Origin: Paenibacillus sp. HGH0039
Lineage (GTDB): Bacteria > Bacillota > Bacilli > Paenibacillales > NBRC-103111
Reading direction: 5' to 3'
Assembly: GCF_000411255.1 (NCBI RefSeq)
Contig: NZ_KE150412.1
Coordinates: 2,154,942 to 2,218,941 of the forward strand
Length of the DNA stretch: 64,000 nucleotides
Part shown: positions 36,557 to 45,039 of the stretch, piece by piece
Layout of the letters: each line of letters starts with the position of its first letter
How positions within the stretch are numbered: the stretch's first letter is position 1
Notes under the pieces: model-generated
The model's database searches: none
What the model was told of the DNA's origin: nothing
What the model saw: the letters and a program-made list of their open reading frames with translations, nothing else
Program-made: the position numbers and the translations under genes

Positions 36557-37180
36557 CTAAGGAGCGACTTTCACCGCTTTGACCCAACTGACGTCTTTGC
36601 CCCATTTTTTCTCGTGGTATGAGAACAGGATATAGGTGCGCCCGTCGTTCGCATCCGTGCCCGCTCCCGCTTCCTTGGCGTAATAGCGAACTTTCGCCGG
36701 GAACGTCTCGCCGGTGTAGACGAACCCGCCGGACATGCCCGCCTTCTTCGCTTCTTCTTCGTTCGTCGACGCGCCTGTAAGGCGCTCGATCATCTCCAGC
36801 GCACGCGGCATCGTCACGGCATCGGGACCGAAGGCGTAGCTCTCCGGCTTCTGGCCCTTGCCGAGCGCGTCAGGCGCGGGCTCCCAAGCGGCCACGGTGC
36901 CGTTCTGAACGTAAGGATACACCTTGTAGCTGTATCCTTCCTGCTTCAGCGCTTTGCCGCCGGTGCTCTCCAGCTCTACCTCGACCACCGTGGCGTACGC
37001 CGCGGCTGCGGATGCCTGAGACGGCACCTCCGCAGGCTTCTCCGCCGCAGGCACGACCCGGGCACGGAGTTTAATGTCCTCGGGCGCTAGCGTCGGATCT
37101 ATGTTAAAACGGATCACCGCGTATATCCCGGCAGCCAGACACAACAAAATGAGTCCGATCATCCATTTTCTTCTATTCAT
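36557..37180 (-). CDS. hypothetical membrane-anchored protein
   Basis: Protein of 207 aa with one N-terminal membrane segment (WMIGLILLCLAAGIYAVI, residues 5-22) and an extracellular domain of about 180 residues. The domain has no Cys, an Ala/Pro-rich linker after the anchor, and a mixed alpha/beta look; a patch PAKVRYYAKEAGAG is followed by the C-terminal YILFSYHEKKWGKDVSW. I do not recognise the family. The start was placed at MNRRKW because GGAGGGG lies upstream; the longer open frame covers the terminator at 37228-37260 and was rejected. It is transcribed alone. Confidence 0.65.
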   Translation of the reverse strand: MNRRKWMIGLILLCLAAGIYAVIRFNIDPTLAPEDIKLRARVVPAAEKPAEVPSQASAAAAYATVVEVELESTGGKALKQEGYSYKVYPYVQNGTVAAWEPAPDALGKGQKPESYAFGPDAVTMPRALEMIERLTGASTNEEEAKKAGMSGGFVYTGETFPAKVRYYAKEAGAGTDANDGRTYILFSYHEKKWGKDVSWVKAVKVAP

Positions 37181-37227
37181 CCGTTCCCCTCCGTTTCTCT
37201 CTTTGTCCATGTTACTTCCTCCGCGCC

Positions 37228-37260
37228 AAAAAAACAAACCCCGAAGTTTCCTTCGGGGCC
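37228..37260 (-). terminator. intrinsic terminator after IMPase gene
   Basis: On the minus strand CCCCGAAG and CTTCGGGG pair around GAAA, followed by TTTGTTTTTTT. Confidence 0.85.
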
Positions 37261-37343
37261 TGGGGCCTAAGCCTTCGCATTTCCTTGCGTCCCGGTACCT
37301 AAGCGGGTTCCGGCAGCGCCTCACGTCAACAAGTCCGAAAAGC

Positions 37344-38204
37344 CTATAAACCTGTGGCGCCGGCCTGCTGAAGCTCATTTTGCAGCTCATCGTGAATGAG
37401 ACCGTTTGTCGCCATCACATTGCGTACGCCAAGCGTATAAGGTTGTCCCGCCGTATCGGTTACACGACCGCCCGATTCCTGGACGAGCAGCGCACCCGCG
37501 GCTATATCCCAGGCATTCAGCCCGATTTCGTAGAAGCCCGACAGACGGCCCGCCGCCACGTAAGCCAGATGCAGCGCCGCCGAACCCGCATTGCGGAGAT
37601 TGCGCACCTTCGGCATGAGAGCGTTGATACCGGCCAGGTTGATTGGAAGAGCGCCTTCGCGGTCGGCGGGGAAACCGGTTCCGACCAGACTTTCGGACAG
37701 CGCCGATTCATCCGATACGCCAAGCTTAGCGGCTTTCAGATAAGCGCCCTTGCCTTTTTCCGCCACAAACAGCTCGTCGCGCATGGGATCGTAGACCACG
37801 CCCACAATCACTTCACCTTTGTAAGCAAGCGCAATGGATACGCTGAAGAACGGAAATCCATGTATAAAATTCGTCGTACCGTCGATAGGATCGACGATCC
37901 ATAAGTACTCGGCATCGCTCACGTTGTCAAGGGCGGCCGCCGACGCCTCGGGACCCGGCTCCACGCCTTCCTCGCCAAGAAACGCATGATGGGGAAAATG
38001 CGTCAGAATCAGATTGCGGATCATTTTCTCCGATCCCTTGTCCACTTCCGTCACAAGATCGTGGGGGGAATACTTCACATCCACCCGGCGGATTTCACCC
38101 ACCCGGCTCTTAATCCATTCGCCCGCCTTCGCGGCGGTATTGATAGCGACGGCCGTAAAGCTTTTGCCGCCGACACGGTAAGGTTCCTGATTTACAGTCG
38201 TCAT
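37344..38204 (-). CDS. inositol monophosphatase family phosphatase
   Basis: Mg-dependent phosphatase of 286 aa, close to the usual IMPase length. The metal-site motifs are present: LGEEG (Glu near residue 78), WIVDPIDGTTNFIHG (Asp residues) and NAWDIAAGALLVQESGG (Asp). Family members hydrolyse inositol phosphates, histidinol phosphate, fructose-1,6-bisphosphate or pAp, so the substrate is uncertain. It is transcribed alone, with a terminator at 37228-37260. Confidence 0.93.
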   Translation of the reverse strand: MTTVNQEPYRVGGKSFTAVAINTAAKAGEWIKSRVGEIRRVDVKYSPHDLVTEVDKGSEKMIRNLILTHFPHHAFLGEEGVEPGPEASAAALDNVSDAEYLWIVDPIDGTTNFIHGFPFFSVSIALAYKGEVIVGVVYDPMRDELFVAEKGKGAYLKAAKLGVSDESALSESLVGTGFPADREGALPINLAGINALMPKVRNLRNAGSAALHLAYVAAGRLSGFYEIGLNAWDIAAGALLVQESGGRVTDTAGQPYTLGVRNVMATNGLIHDELQNELQQAGATGL

Positions 38205-38347
38205 TGGATATCACTCTTTTCTCTCGCAATCTAGTATAGTTCTAGTATAGTAAATGAAACGAATTCCGTGCCACATCGTTTCACCCAAATTTCCTCGTAG
38301 GATCTGCCAAAAAATAAAGCCGCGTACGCCGTACATTCATCCACCGG

Positions 38348-38842
38348 TCAATTTTTCTGCCCGCGCAGCCTTCCCGCAACCCGCGAAGCTAGACGGAATC
38401 CCCGCGAAAGTACCGGAAAAGCCGTCATGATCCGGCCCCAGATCCGGAAGCCTGGCGAGAGCCTCGACGATACGCGGCCTTCCCGGCTTATCGTCTCCAG
38501 CCGGGCCAGCACCTTCGCGGCGGGCACAGGCGGATCGAAGCCGATGTTCGCGTCGCCCTTGCAGAGCAGCGGAGCCTGCGGGCCTTCTCCTCCACGGCGG
38601 ATCAGACGGTGGGCGATAAGCCCTCCCTCTTCCCCTTGGAAGAGGACGATATCGCCTCTCCGGAGATCCGCGGCGCTCGCCTGCACGAACGTGCAGACGC
38701 TGCCCTCGCGGATCAGCGGCCGCATGCTCGTGCCGCGCGACGGAATCTCCACGCGCCCTTTAAGCTCCAGGGCGCGCCTCACGACAAGCGCCTCGGCGCC
38801 GAGTCCTTCGCTGCCGAGGCGGCTATGGACCTCTCCGCCCAT
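38348..38842 (-). CDS. S24/S26-type signal-peptidase-like protein
   Basis: Peptidase-like protein of 164 aa. The box-B region GTSMRPLIREGS holds the expected catalytic Ser. The place where bacterial signal peptidases have Lys reads GLIAHRLIRRG, and CKGDAN follows; a His here plus the Asp of KGDAN resembles the ER/SipW type of S26 peptidase. There is no N-terminal membrane anchor, only a mildly hydrophobic C-terminus, so it may act in the cytoplasm or bind the membrane peripherally. The start overlaps the stop of the HPr-kinase-like gene (TGATG), indicating translational coupling. Target unknown. Confidence 0.75.
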   Translation of the reverse strand: MGGEVHSRLGSEGLGAEALVVRRALELKGRVEIPSRGTSMRPLIREGSVCTFVQASAADLRRGDIVLFQGEEGGLIAHRLIRRGGEGPQAPLLCKGDANIGFDPPVPAAKVLARLETISREGRVSSRLSPGFRIWGRIMTAFPVLSRGFRLASRVAGRLRGQKN

Positions 38843-39669
38843 CAGACGCCGGCCTTCCGGGGAGCAATGACATTCCAGAAGAGATCGTTCTTCTGGAAGA
38901 AAAGCTCGTGGACCGGTACCCGTTCCAGGAAACGCATGCACAGCTGCATCACCGTGCGGGTCTCCTCTGCCCCCGTCGTCCAGAAGAAGACCTGGCTCAT
39001 GACAATCGGCAGAGCATCCGCCGCTTTCATCGGCTCCGTCCGGACTTCCTCCGACTGCCTGAGCACGTACATCCCCTCCAGCGGAGCGGCCGGAACGCCA
39101 TCGCCGATATCCCAGCGCGAATCGCTGCGGAAAGGCGAGTTGTACGCCAGCGCCTCGGCTCCGCCGTCCGGTCCCGCTTCGGGAAGGGCGATCACCGTCG
39201 CCTCGTCGCTGAGCAGGACACGCGGCCTGGACAGCAGCGCGGCCGTTGATTTGCCTGCTCCGGACGGCCCGGCGAATAAGTAGCCCCTGCCGTCCTGAAC
39301 GGCGCACGAAGAGTGCATCAGCAGGCCCAGCCCGTTGCGGATCAGGAAAGCGCTGTAGACGTTCATCAGCGCATGCTTCAGCGCGAACTCGTCCTGAACC
39401 GCCACGGAAGCCGACTTAAGATCCTCGTCGGCTTCGATCCGGTAATCGGCCCGGGTATAGATAACCTTCCCGCCGCGCTTCTCCGCGGCAACGTCGAAAT
39501 CGACAAACGGCACGCCGTAGCCGCCCTTTATGTTCAGCCGCAGACGCGGCTCTTCCCCGTCGTCCCCGAAGCCTCTATCAAATGATTCTCTCAACCACTC
39601 ACCGAGTACCGGGGAGTCCGTTTCAATGCCGATCCGCTCATTTCCGATCCGGGTCAAAAAACGCGTCAT
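38842..39669 (-). CDS. HPr-kinase-like P-loop protein
   Basis: Protein of 275 aa resembling the C-terminal domain of HPr kinase as it occurs in peptide-modification clusters. Walker A is AGPSGAGKST at residues 133-142, preceded by LLMHSSCAV (the position of the HprK His) and followed by LLSDEATVI (Asp155 as the likely base). The N-terminal 100 residues match no HprK serine-sensing domain. In paeninodin-type lasso peptide clusters such a kinase phosphorylates the peptide C-terminus; here no cyclase, PqqD-like leader-binding protein or precursor gene is adjacent. The promoter at 39712-39740 serves this gene and the peptidase-like gene. Confidence 0.7.
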   Translation of the reverse strand: MTRFLTRIGNERIGIETDSPVLGEWLRESFDRGFGDDGEEPRLRLNIKGGYGVPFVDFDVAAEKRGGKVIYTRADYRIEADEDLKSASVAVQDEFALKHALMNVYSAFLIRNGLGLLMHSSCAVQDGRGYLFAGPSGAGKSTAALLSRPRVLLSDEATVIALPEAGPDGGAEALAYNSPFRSDSRWDIGDGVPAAPLEGMYVLRQSEEVRTEPMKAADALPIVMSQVFFWTTGAEETRTVMQLCMRFLERVPVHELFFQKNDLFWNVIAPRKAGV

Positions 39670-39711
39670 GGAAGGTCCTCTCTTTTTGCAAAATAAGCTT
39701 GATTTTCATAA

Positions 39712-39740
39712 ATTTTACCTGATATCGGACCGCTTCACAA
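39712..39740 (-). promoter_or_regulatory. promoter of the HPr-kinase-like/S26 pair
   Basis: Minus-strand -35 TTGTGA (39735-39740), 17-base spacer, -10 TAAAAT (39712-39717), 43 bases before the kinase-like start. Confidence 0.55.
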
Positions 39741-39876
39741 CAACAAAAAACACAAAAACCCCCACAGACGGCGCACACCTTTCCATTCTCTCAAGGTGTA
39801 ACCGCCCAAAGGGGTCTTCATGTATGTATGGAGTTGCAAATTTTCGGAAGGACTATTCCTTGCAGGCAGCGCAGCT

Positions 39877-40653
39877 TTACGCGCCTACGATGTTGTAACC
39901 GCCGTCTACGTGAATAATTTCGCCGGTAATGCCGCGGGACAGATGGCTCATCAGGAACATGGCCGTATCGCCGACTTCCGCCGTTTCCGTCGTTTTGCGC
40001 AGCGGAGCTTTCTCTTCCACCTGATGCAGGATGGAGTTGAAATCTTTAATGCCTTTGGCGGCGAGGGTACGGATCGGACCGGCCGAAATGCCGTTCACAC
40101 GGATACCGTGCTGGCCAAGATCGGCTGCCAGGTAACGTACGCTTGCTTCCAGCGCCGCTTTGGCCACGCCCATCACGTTGTAGTTGCGCATAACGCGTTC
40201 CGCGCCGAGGTAGGTCATCGTCATGATGCTGCCGCCCTCCGTCATCAGCGGATACATGTGCTTCGACACCGCAACCAGCGAGAATGCGCTGATGTCCTGT
40301 GCCAGAGCGTAGCCGTCGCGGGAAGTATCCACGAACATGCCTTCCAGCTCTTCCGTGCGTGCGAACGCGATGCTGTGCACCACTCCGTGCAGAACGCCGA
40401 ACTCGCCTTTGAGCGTATCAGCCAGGCGTACGAGATCTTCGTCTACCGTTACGTTGCAGGGCAAAATAAGCGAATCCGGAATATTACCGGCCAATTTGCG
40501 TACACGCTCTTCCACACGCTCGCTCTCATAAGTGAATGCGAGGCGCGCGCCTTGAGCCGCCAAAGATTGCGCAATCGCCCATGCGATGCTGCGGTCATTG
40601 GCAACCCCCATAACCAGAATGTTCTTGCCGTTCAATAAACCCGATGTCGTCAT
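39877..40653 (-). CDS. fabI: enoyl-[acyl-carrier-protein] reductase (NADH), FabI
   Basis: Cytoplasmic reductase completing each cycle of fatty acid elongation. The 258-aa protein has the atypical SDR nucleotide motif GVANDRSIAWAIAQ, and the catalytic Tyr-x6-Lys in YNVMGVAKAALEASVRYLAA. The ISAGPIRTLAAKGI segment borders the substrate-binding loop, and the C-terminus (HVDGGYNI) is typical. The start at MTTSGLL follows GAGGAGA, so an 11-codon longer frame was rejected. Confidence 0.96.
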   Translation of the reverse strand: MTTSGLLNGKNILVMGVANDRSIAWAIAQSLAAQGARLAFTYESERVEERVRKLAGNIPDSLILPCNVTVDEDLVRLADTLKGEFGVLHGVVHSIAFARTEELEGMFVDTSRDGYALAQDISAFSLVAVSKHMYPLMTEGGSIMTMTYLGAERVMRNYNVMGVAKAALEASVRYLAADLGQHGIRVNGISAGPIRTLAAKGIKDFNSILHQVEEKAPLRKTTETAEVGDTAMFLMSHLSRGITGEIIHVDGGYNIVGA

Positions 40654-40874
40654 TCGACAATCTCCTCTCGGTTCGAAATTGGACAATCCTTCACTTTAAC
40701 AAGGTACCCCATTTGACCGGCAAAGACAAGAAGAACACGGCAAAAACATGCACCGTTACCGGATTAACGCGGAATTCCGGAGGTTTTTATAGATTTAAGC
40801 GAAAAATCGCAGCCTATGTGGGCCATCATCTCGCAGAGACCGATTCCCTTGCCTTCATCGCTTCCGGCACGATC

Positions 40875-41876
40875 CTACGGAACGTTTATTTGCACGGAAG
40901 CCTCTGTCAGTATGTCTACGTCTTTTTCCGGTTCCAGATCCTTCATCAGACGAAAAAGGGCGGCGTCCTTCATTTTGGCTTCAATCATAACGTCGAGCCG
41001 CGGAGTGATCCCGGCAATGCCTCTGAAAAATTCCAGCAAAGGTCCGGCTTCCACGTAATCCGCATGGCTTCGAATGTCTTTATCGTTCTTGGGGCTCGAC
41101 ACATGGATTTTGGGCGGCAGCGGCTGATCCGCGCTATCCGGAAGCGAGACGCAGAGCTGCCCTTCCCATGTCGCCTGTATCCGGGGCCACAGCTCCAGAA
41201 TGTCCTCCCCCTCGTTATTCACTTGATGATGATGGACATCGAGCACCATGGGCACTCCGACCTTCTCGCAAATTTCCAGCGTTTCGCGGGCGGTGAACGT
41301 TTTGTCGTCGTTTTCCAGAGTGAGACGGCGCCGGGCGCTTTCGTTCAAATCGGCAAAATGAGCCAGAAACCGCTTGGCCGCTTTCGGTTTGTCTCCGTAA
41401 GTTCCGCCTACGTGGATGTTGAGCTTGGCGTCCTCTCCGAGTCCCATTGCCTCCAGCATCGCGGCATGCCGCTCAAGGTCCGCATAAGACTTGAGCAGGA
41501 CATCTTTGCGGGGGGTGCTGAGAACCGTAAAGTGATCGGGATGGAAGCTCGTCCGCATTCCGTGCAGCTTGGCGTAATCCCCCACTTCTTTAAATTCCTC
41601 GGCAAGAGCCGGGATCGGATCCCAGCCTTCCAGCATGTCATGGCCCAGCAAGGGAATCAATTTGGACGAATAGCGGTACACCTTGATATCGTAAGCGCGG
41701 TTATGCCTAAGCAACCGGAGCGTATTGTGAAGGTTCTCGGCTCCTATTCTCTCCAGCTTGCGGACAGCGGCTTCCCGGTCATTCAACTGGCCGAACAGCG
41801 TTGCCGTCATCGTCTTGGACGGGGACGCATTCTTCACTTCCGTGGACATCGCCACATACCCCAAGCGTACGATCAT
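40875..41876 (-). CDS. uvsE: UV damage endonuclease (UvsE)
   Basis: DNA repair enzyme that nicks 5' of UV photoproducts, 333 aa. The TIM-barrel family signature begins at the start (VRLGYVAMS), with LLRHNRAYDIKVYRYSSKL, TSFHPDHFTVL, NIHVGGTYGDK, LTLENDD and LDVHHHQVN providing the metal-binding His/Glu/Asp residues. These fit the UVDE family known in spore-forming bacilli (YwjD of Bacillus subtilis). It is transcribed alone. The ribosome site is weak, so the exact start is uncertain. Confidence 0.93.
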   Translation of the reverse strand: MIVRLGYVAMSTEVKNASPSKTMTATLFGQLNDREAAVRKLERIGAENLHNTLRLLRHNRAYDIKVYRYSSKLIPLLGHDMLEGWDPIPALAEEFKEVGDYAKLHGMRTSFHPDHFTVLSTPRKDVLLKSYADLERHAAMLEAMGLGEDAKLNIHVGGTYGDKPKAAKRFLAHFADLNESARRRLTLENDDKTFTARETLEICEKVGVPMVLDVHHHQVNNEGEDILELWPRIQATWEGQLCVSLPDSADQPLPPKIHVSSPKNDKDIRSHADYVEAGPLLEFFRGIAGITPRLDVMIEAKMKDAALFRLMKDLEPEKDVDILTEASVQINVP

Positions 41877-41993
41877 GGCCGTTGGTCACATCCTTGCTCC
41901 TGATTGGTCTTTAGTGATAAGATGCCCCGAATAAAAGGCTACTATATTTATGGAGGCAAAATTTTAACGATCCGAAATTTCAGCGGCCCAAAA

Positions 41994-42041
41994 CAAAAAG
42001 CAGCCGTTTTCTCAACCGGGGCCGAGATCAAAGCTGCTTTT
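41994..42041 (-). terminator. possible terminator after 107-aa hypothetical gene
   Basis: AAAAGCAGC and GCTGCTTTT form the outer stem on the minus strand, enclosing a long loop with secondary pairing, followed by TTTTTG. Less compact than other terminators here. Confidence 0.5.
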
Positions 42042-42088
42042 CATATTCATGGTATACAACGAAAAGGATTGTCCGAAACGGTCGCTTC

Positions 42089-42412
42089 TTACTGGCTTCC
42101 TTGTTCGCCGAAAAACATCTCGTGGGCCAACGCGGTCTGCACGCGCGCCTCTTCCTCGGTCAGCTTGCGCACCAGATCCATTTCCACGAGGGTAACTTCA
42201 TCCCCCTGAAAAGTGATTTCCGCAATGGAAGCGCTGATCTTTACGATAGCCACCGCCTCGTTGGCCGGCGAATACGCGATTACTTTCTGGCCGGTCGGAT
42301 ATACGCGAAACCCGCTTTTGCGCATCTTGCAGCGCCCGTATTCCAACAGCTCGTACAGTTCCTGCTCGGATTTGAATTTGCATACGGAATTAAATTCGGT
42401 CTGAAAGCCCAT
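42089..42412 (-). CDS. conserved-looking small cytoplasmic protein
   Basis: Protein of 107 aa with no signal or membrane segment. It begins MGFQTEFNSVCKF, has a Lys/Arg-rich middle (RCKMRKSGFRVYPTGQKVIA) and an acidic, helical C-terminus (VEMDLVRKLTEEEARVQTA). I do not recognise the family. A good ribosome site (GGGAGGGCG) and clear protein-like composition support it as a real gene. It lies between ddl and uvsE on the same strand. Confidence 0.65.
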   Translation of the reverse strand: MGFQTEFNSVCKFKSEQELYELLEYGRCKMRKSGFRVYPTGQKVIAYSPANEAVAIVKISASIAEITFQGDEVTLVEMDLVRKLTEEEARVQTALAHEMFFGEQGSQ

Positions 42413-42576
42413 AGCGCCCTCCCGGCTGATCGAAATAGTAGTCGTTGCTAAAAGAGCATACGGGAAAGCCGCTCTCCGGCGTCATCGTCAGCCTCCGGTT
42501 TCCCCGGGCCCGCGGGGTTGTACCTGCGGACGGCAACCTGCTCCCCTGCATGCGAAAACGGTGTCCGGCCAAGCCG

Positions 42577-43716
42577 TTACTCCACCGTATATTTGATTTG
42601 CTGTTTGGCCGCGTGGCGTTCCAGCGCAAGCCGGATGAGATCGTCCAGCAGCTCCGCGTAAGGTTTGCCGGATTCCTTCCAGAGAAGGGGATACATGCTG
42701 AACGGGGTAAAGCCCGGCATGGTGTTGATCTCATTGATATAAATCTGGCCGTCCGTCCGGGTCAGGAAGAAATCGACCCGCGACAGGCCCGATCCGTCGA
42801 TGGACTGGAATGCCTGGACGGCGAGCTCCTGAATCTGCGCGGCGGTTTCTTCCGGCAGATCCGCCGGAATGACCATCGTCGATTTGCCGTCGACGTATTT
42901 GGCCTTGTAGTCGTAAAACTCGCTGGAAGATACAATCTCGCCCGGAACGGAGGCCAGCGGCTCTTCGTTGCCGAGGATGGCGACTTCAATCTCCCGCGCG
43001 TCCACGAACTCTTCCACAATCACCTTCCGGTCGAACTGGAAGGCATACTCCACCGCTTCGATCAGCTCCTGCCGGTTGCGGGCTTTGGAAATACCCACGC
43101 TCGAACCCAGGTTGGCCGGCTTGATGAAGCACGGATAGCCGATGGAAATTTCGGTTTCCATCAGGAAGAACGGCTGATCCTTCTCCCACTGGGAGCGGGT
43201 GAAGTGCCGGTACACGCACTGCGGGAGCCCCTCCTGCGCGAACATTTTCTTCATGGCGACTTTGTCCATTCCGACGGCCGAGGCGAGCACGCCCGCTCCA
43301 ACGTACGGAATGTTCGCCATCTCAAGCAGCCCCTGGATGGTGCCGTCCTCTCCGAAGGTGCCGTGCAGCAGCGGCAGCACGACATCGACGGCTTCCGTCC
43401 GGGCGGCTTCACCCGCAGCGGCCACTTCGGCCATTACCCCGCCCGCCTGGCTCGTAAGGCCGGAGAAGAAAGGAGCCAGAGCCGCACCCGCCGCTTCGCC
43501 CTCGGAAGCGTCGAAAGCGAGCAGCTCCTTGCGCTCCACGCGGCCGTTCAGAGCCGCTCCCCGGCGCCATTCCCCCTGCTTTGTAATATAGAAAGGAGTA
43601 ATTTCATACTTCGATGCATCCAATGCTCCAATGACGGCATGCGCGGTTTGCAAAGATACCTCATGCTCCCCGGATTTACCGCCATAGATCAGTCCTATCC
43701 GCAATTTCCGGCTCAT
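42577..43716 (-). CDS. ddl: D-alanine--D-alanine ligase
   Basis: Cytoplasmic ATP-grasp ligase making the D-Ala-D-Ala dipeptide for peptidoglycan, 379 aa. The N-terminal IGLIYGGKSGEHEVSLQTA motif, HGTFGEDGTIQGLLE, the ATP-grasp FIKPANLGSSVGISKA and the C-terminal INEINTMPGFTPFSMYP are all present. The omega-loop Tyr in SSSEFYDYKAKY favours D-Ala over D-lactate as second substrate. The ATG follows GGAGGGG; a longer frame was rejected. It is preceded on the same strand by an amidase-domain gene that also relates to the cell wall. Confidence 0.95.
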   Translation of the reverse strand: MSRKLRIGLIYGGKSGEHEVSLQTAHAVIGALDASKYEITPFYITKQGEWRRGAALNGRVERKELLAFDASEGEAAGAALAPFFSGLTSQAGGVMAEVAAAGEAARTEAVDVVLPLLHGTFGEDGTIQGLLEMANIPYVGAGVLASAVGMDKVAMKKMFAQEGLPQCVYRHFTRSQWEKDQPFFLMETEISIGYPCFIKPANLGSSVGISKARNRQELIEAVEYAFQFDRKVIVEEFVDAREIEVAILGNEEPLASVPGEIVSSSEFYDYKAKYVDGKSTMVIPADLPEETAAQIQELAVQAFQSIDGSGLSRVDFFLTRTDGQIYINEINTMPGFTPFSMYPLLWKESGKPYAELLDDLIRLALERHAAKQQIKYTVE

Positions 43717-43749
43717 GTTTCCCCTCCGCCTGATTTCGATCATCTTTAT

Positions 43750-44772
43750 TTATCCATCCATTTCATCCGAAACACGGACAAAGGCGTACCGGGTTTTATC
43801 CGTCCACGCGTACGAGTCCTTATAATCCCAGTAGCGGTGCTTGCTGCTGACGGTATGCGCATTCACGAGCGGCATGCCGCTCGCATCCAGTGCGGTCACG
43901 AACGTATTGTGCTGAAAACGTCCGTCTCCGTCCCAGTCATAGCTGATAAAATCGCCCGGCCTTAGTTCGGCGGCCGAGGAAACGAGCGTTCCGCTCAGCC
44001 CTCTGCGGGAAGCGGGCACGTAAAGCTGAAGAGCCTGGGCGACCGCCCAGCTGTAACTCCAGAACTCGCGGCTGCCCTGCTTGCCCGCGTACCACCAGCC
44101 GGCGCCTCTTTTCCCAGTATAGTTCATCGGTGTCCCCCCTGCAAAGAGACATTGGGAGACGTAGCTTGTGCAGTCCACTTCAAATTCAATAAAAGCCGGA
44201 TTGTACCGGTTCCACCAGGTGTCCGCATATTTGACCGCTTTGTCGCGATCGTAAAGCTTCTTCCGGCTTTCGGGGTAAGTTCCGACATGGTTCAGTATAC
44301 TATAATTCAGGTAGGGCTGCGACGAGGAGATTTCACCTTCGGGCGTGTAAATTCCTTCCTCCGCCAGCCAGGAGTAGGATTGTCTCGTTTTTTCCCGCTC
44401 GCTCTCCCGGGCCGAAATCTGCGCGATGATCCAGCGCGATCCCTTACGGATCAAGCCGACCCGTTCCCGGATGACGATGCACTCCTTCCGCTCCCTGCCC
44501 CCTTGTTCGTAAAAAAACTGCCGCTGGCACTCGACATCCGCGGTAACGCCTTCCTCGTGTTCGTGCACATGCTGAAGCTTAAGCCGCATTTCTCCACGCA
44601 GCGCCTTGACTCCGCGTTCTTTGCGGCTTTCGATCAGCCGGTGATACCGGGCGTCGGTTTCCCGGCTGAACCGTTCGTCTTCCACCACGTTTGCCAGCAC
44701 TCCGGCCGACGCTTCCGTTTCCGCCGTATTGCGTGCGTGCAGATAATCGTACAGCGCTGTTTTCCAGGACAT
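43750..44772 (-). CDS. amidase-domain (Amidase_6-like) protein
   Basis: Protein of 340 aa. The first 190 residues are charged and helical with no obvious signal peptide. The C-terminal 150 residues carry a cysteine-peptidase-like amidase domain: Cys in EVDCTSYVSQCLFAGG, His in DGRFQHNTFV and a following HTVSSKHRYWDYK. Proteins of this type are found across Paenibacillus and may cleave wall peptides, though the substrate is unproven. The start at 44772 has GGGAGGG upstream. The open frame continues backwards through the whole antisense strand of aconitase, which is not coding. It lies 33 bases before ddl. Confidence 0.75.
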   Translation of the reverse strand: MSWKTALYDYLHARNTAETEASAGVLANVVEDERFSRETDARYHRLIESRKERGVKALRGEMRLKLQHVHEHEEGVTADVECQRQFFYEQGGRERKECIVIRERVGLIRKGSRWIIAQISARESEREKTRQSYSWLAEEGIYTPEGEISSSQPYLNYSILNHVGTYPESRKKLYDRDKAVKYADTWWNRYNPAFIEFEVDCTSYVSQCLFAGGTPMNYTGKRGAGWWYAGKQGSREFWSYSWAVAQALQLYVPASRRGLSGTLVSSAAELRPGDFISYDWDGDGRFQHNTFVTALDASGMPLVNAHTVSSKHRYWDYKDSYAWTDKTRYAFVRVSDEMDG

Positions 44773-44870
44773 GCCTTTCCCTCCCAAGAGCCTACAGTCC
44801 GTTACGGGGACCGGCCTTATACGCATGGATAATCCGCGTGGATATTCGCTTAAATATATGAAAAATTTCA

Positions 44871-44892
44871 AATAAAAATGAGTCATTTTATT
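44871..44892 (+). promoter_or_regulatory. candidate operator overlapping the aconitase promoter
   Basis: A near-perfect dyad, AATAAAAATGA, then G, then TCATTTTATT, ends directly at the -35 element. Arms match apart from one extra A. A TTAT-N8-ATAA element lies 40 bases further upstream (44817-44832). Both resemble the ATAA/TTAT elements bound by CcpC-type LysR repressors at citB promoters; the binding protein here is inferred. Confidence 0.5.
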
Positions 44893-44893
44893 C

Positions 44894-44922
44894 TTTACGC
44901 GGCAGGGGGAACACGGTATACT
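44894..44922 (+). promoter_or_regulatory. aconitase promoter
   Basis: -35 TTTACG (44894-44899), 17-base spacer, -10 TATACT (44917-44922). Gives a leader of about 110 bases before the ATG at 45040. Confidence 0.7.
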
Positions 44923-45039
44923 AAGGATATAGCGAAATATGAAATTGAGTTTCATCAGATGAAACACCACCAACCAACCAAACGTAAGACACGGACAAAT
45001 TTCAATTCGCCATTCAAAGATCATAAGGGAGGCTTTGCA

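Noticed and set aside
39752-39838. A 28-codon minus-strand frame beginning MKTPLGGYTLREWKG just upstream of the HPr-kinase-like gene, considered as a RiPP precursor
   Set aside because: No ribosome site precedes it, its hydrophobic C-terminus does not fit a lasso core, and the predicted promoter of the pair overlaps its end.
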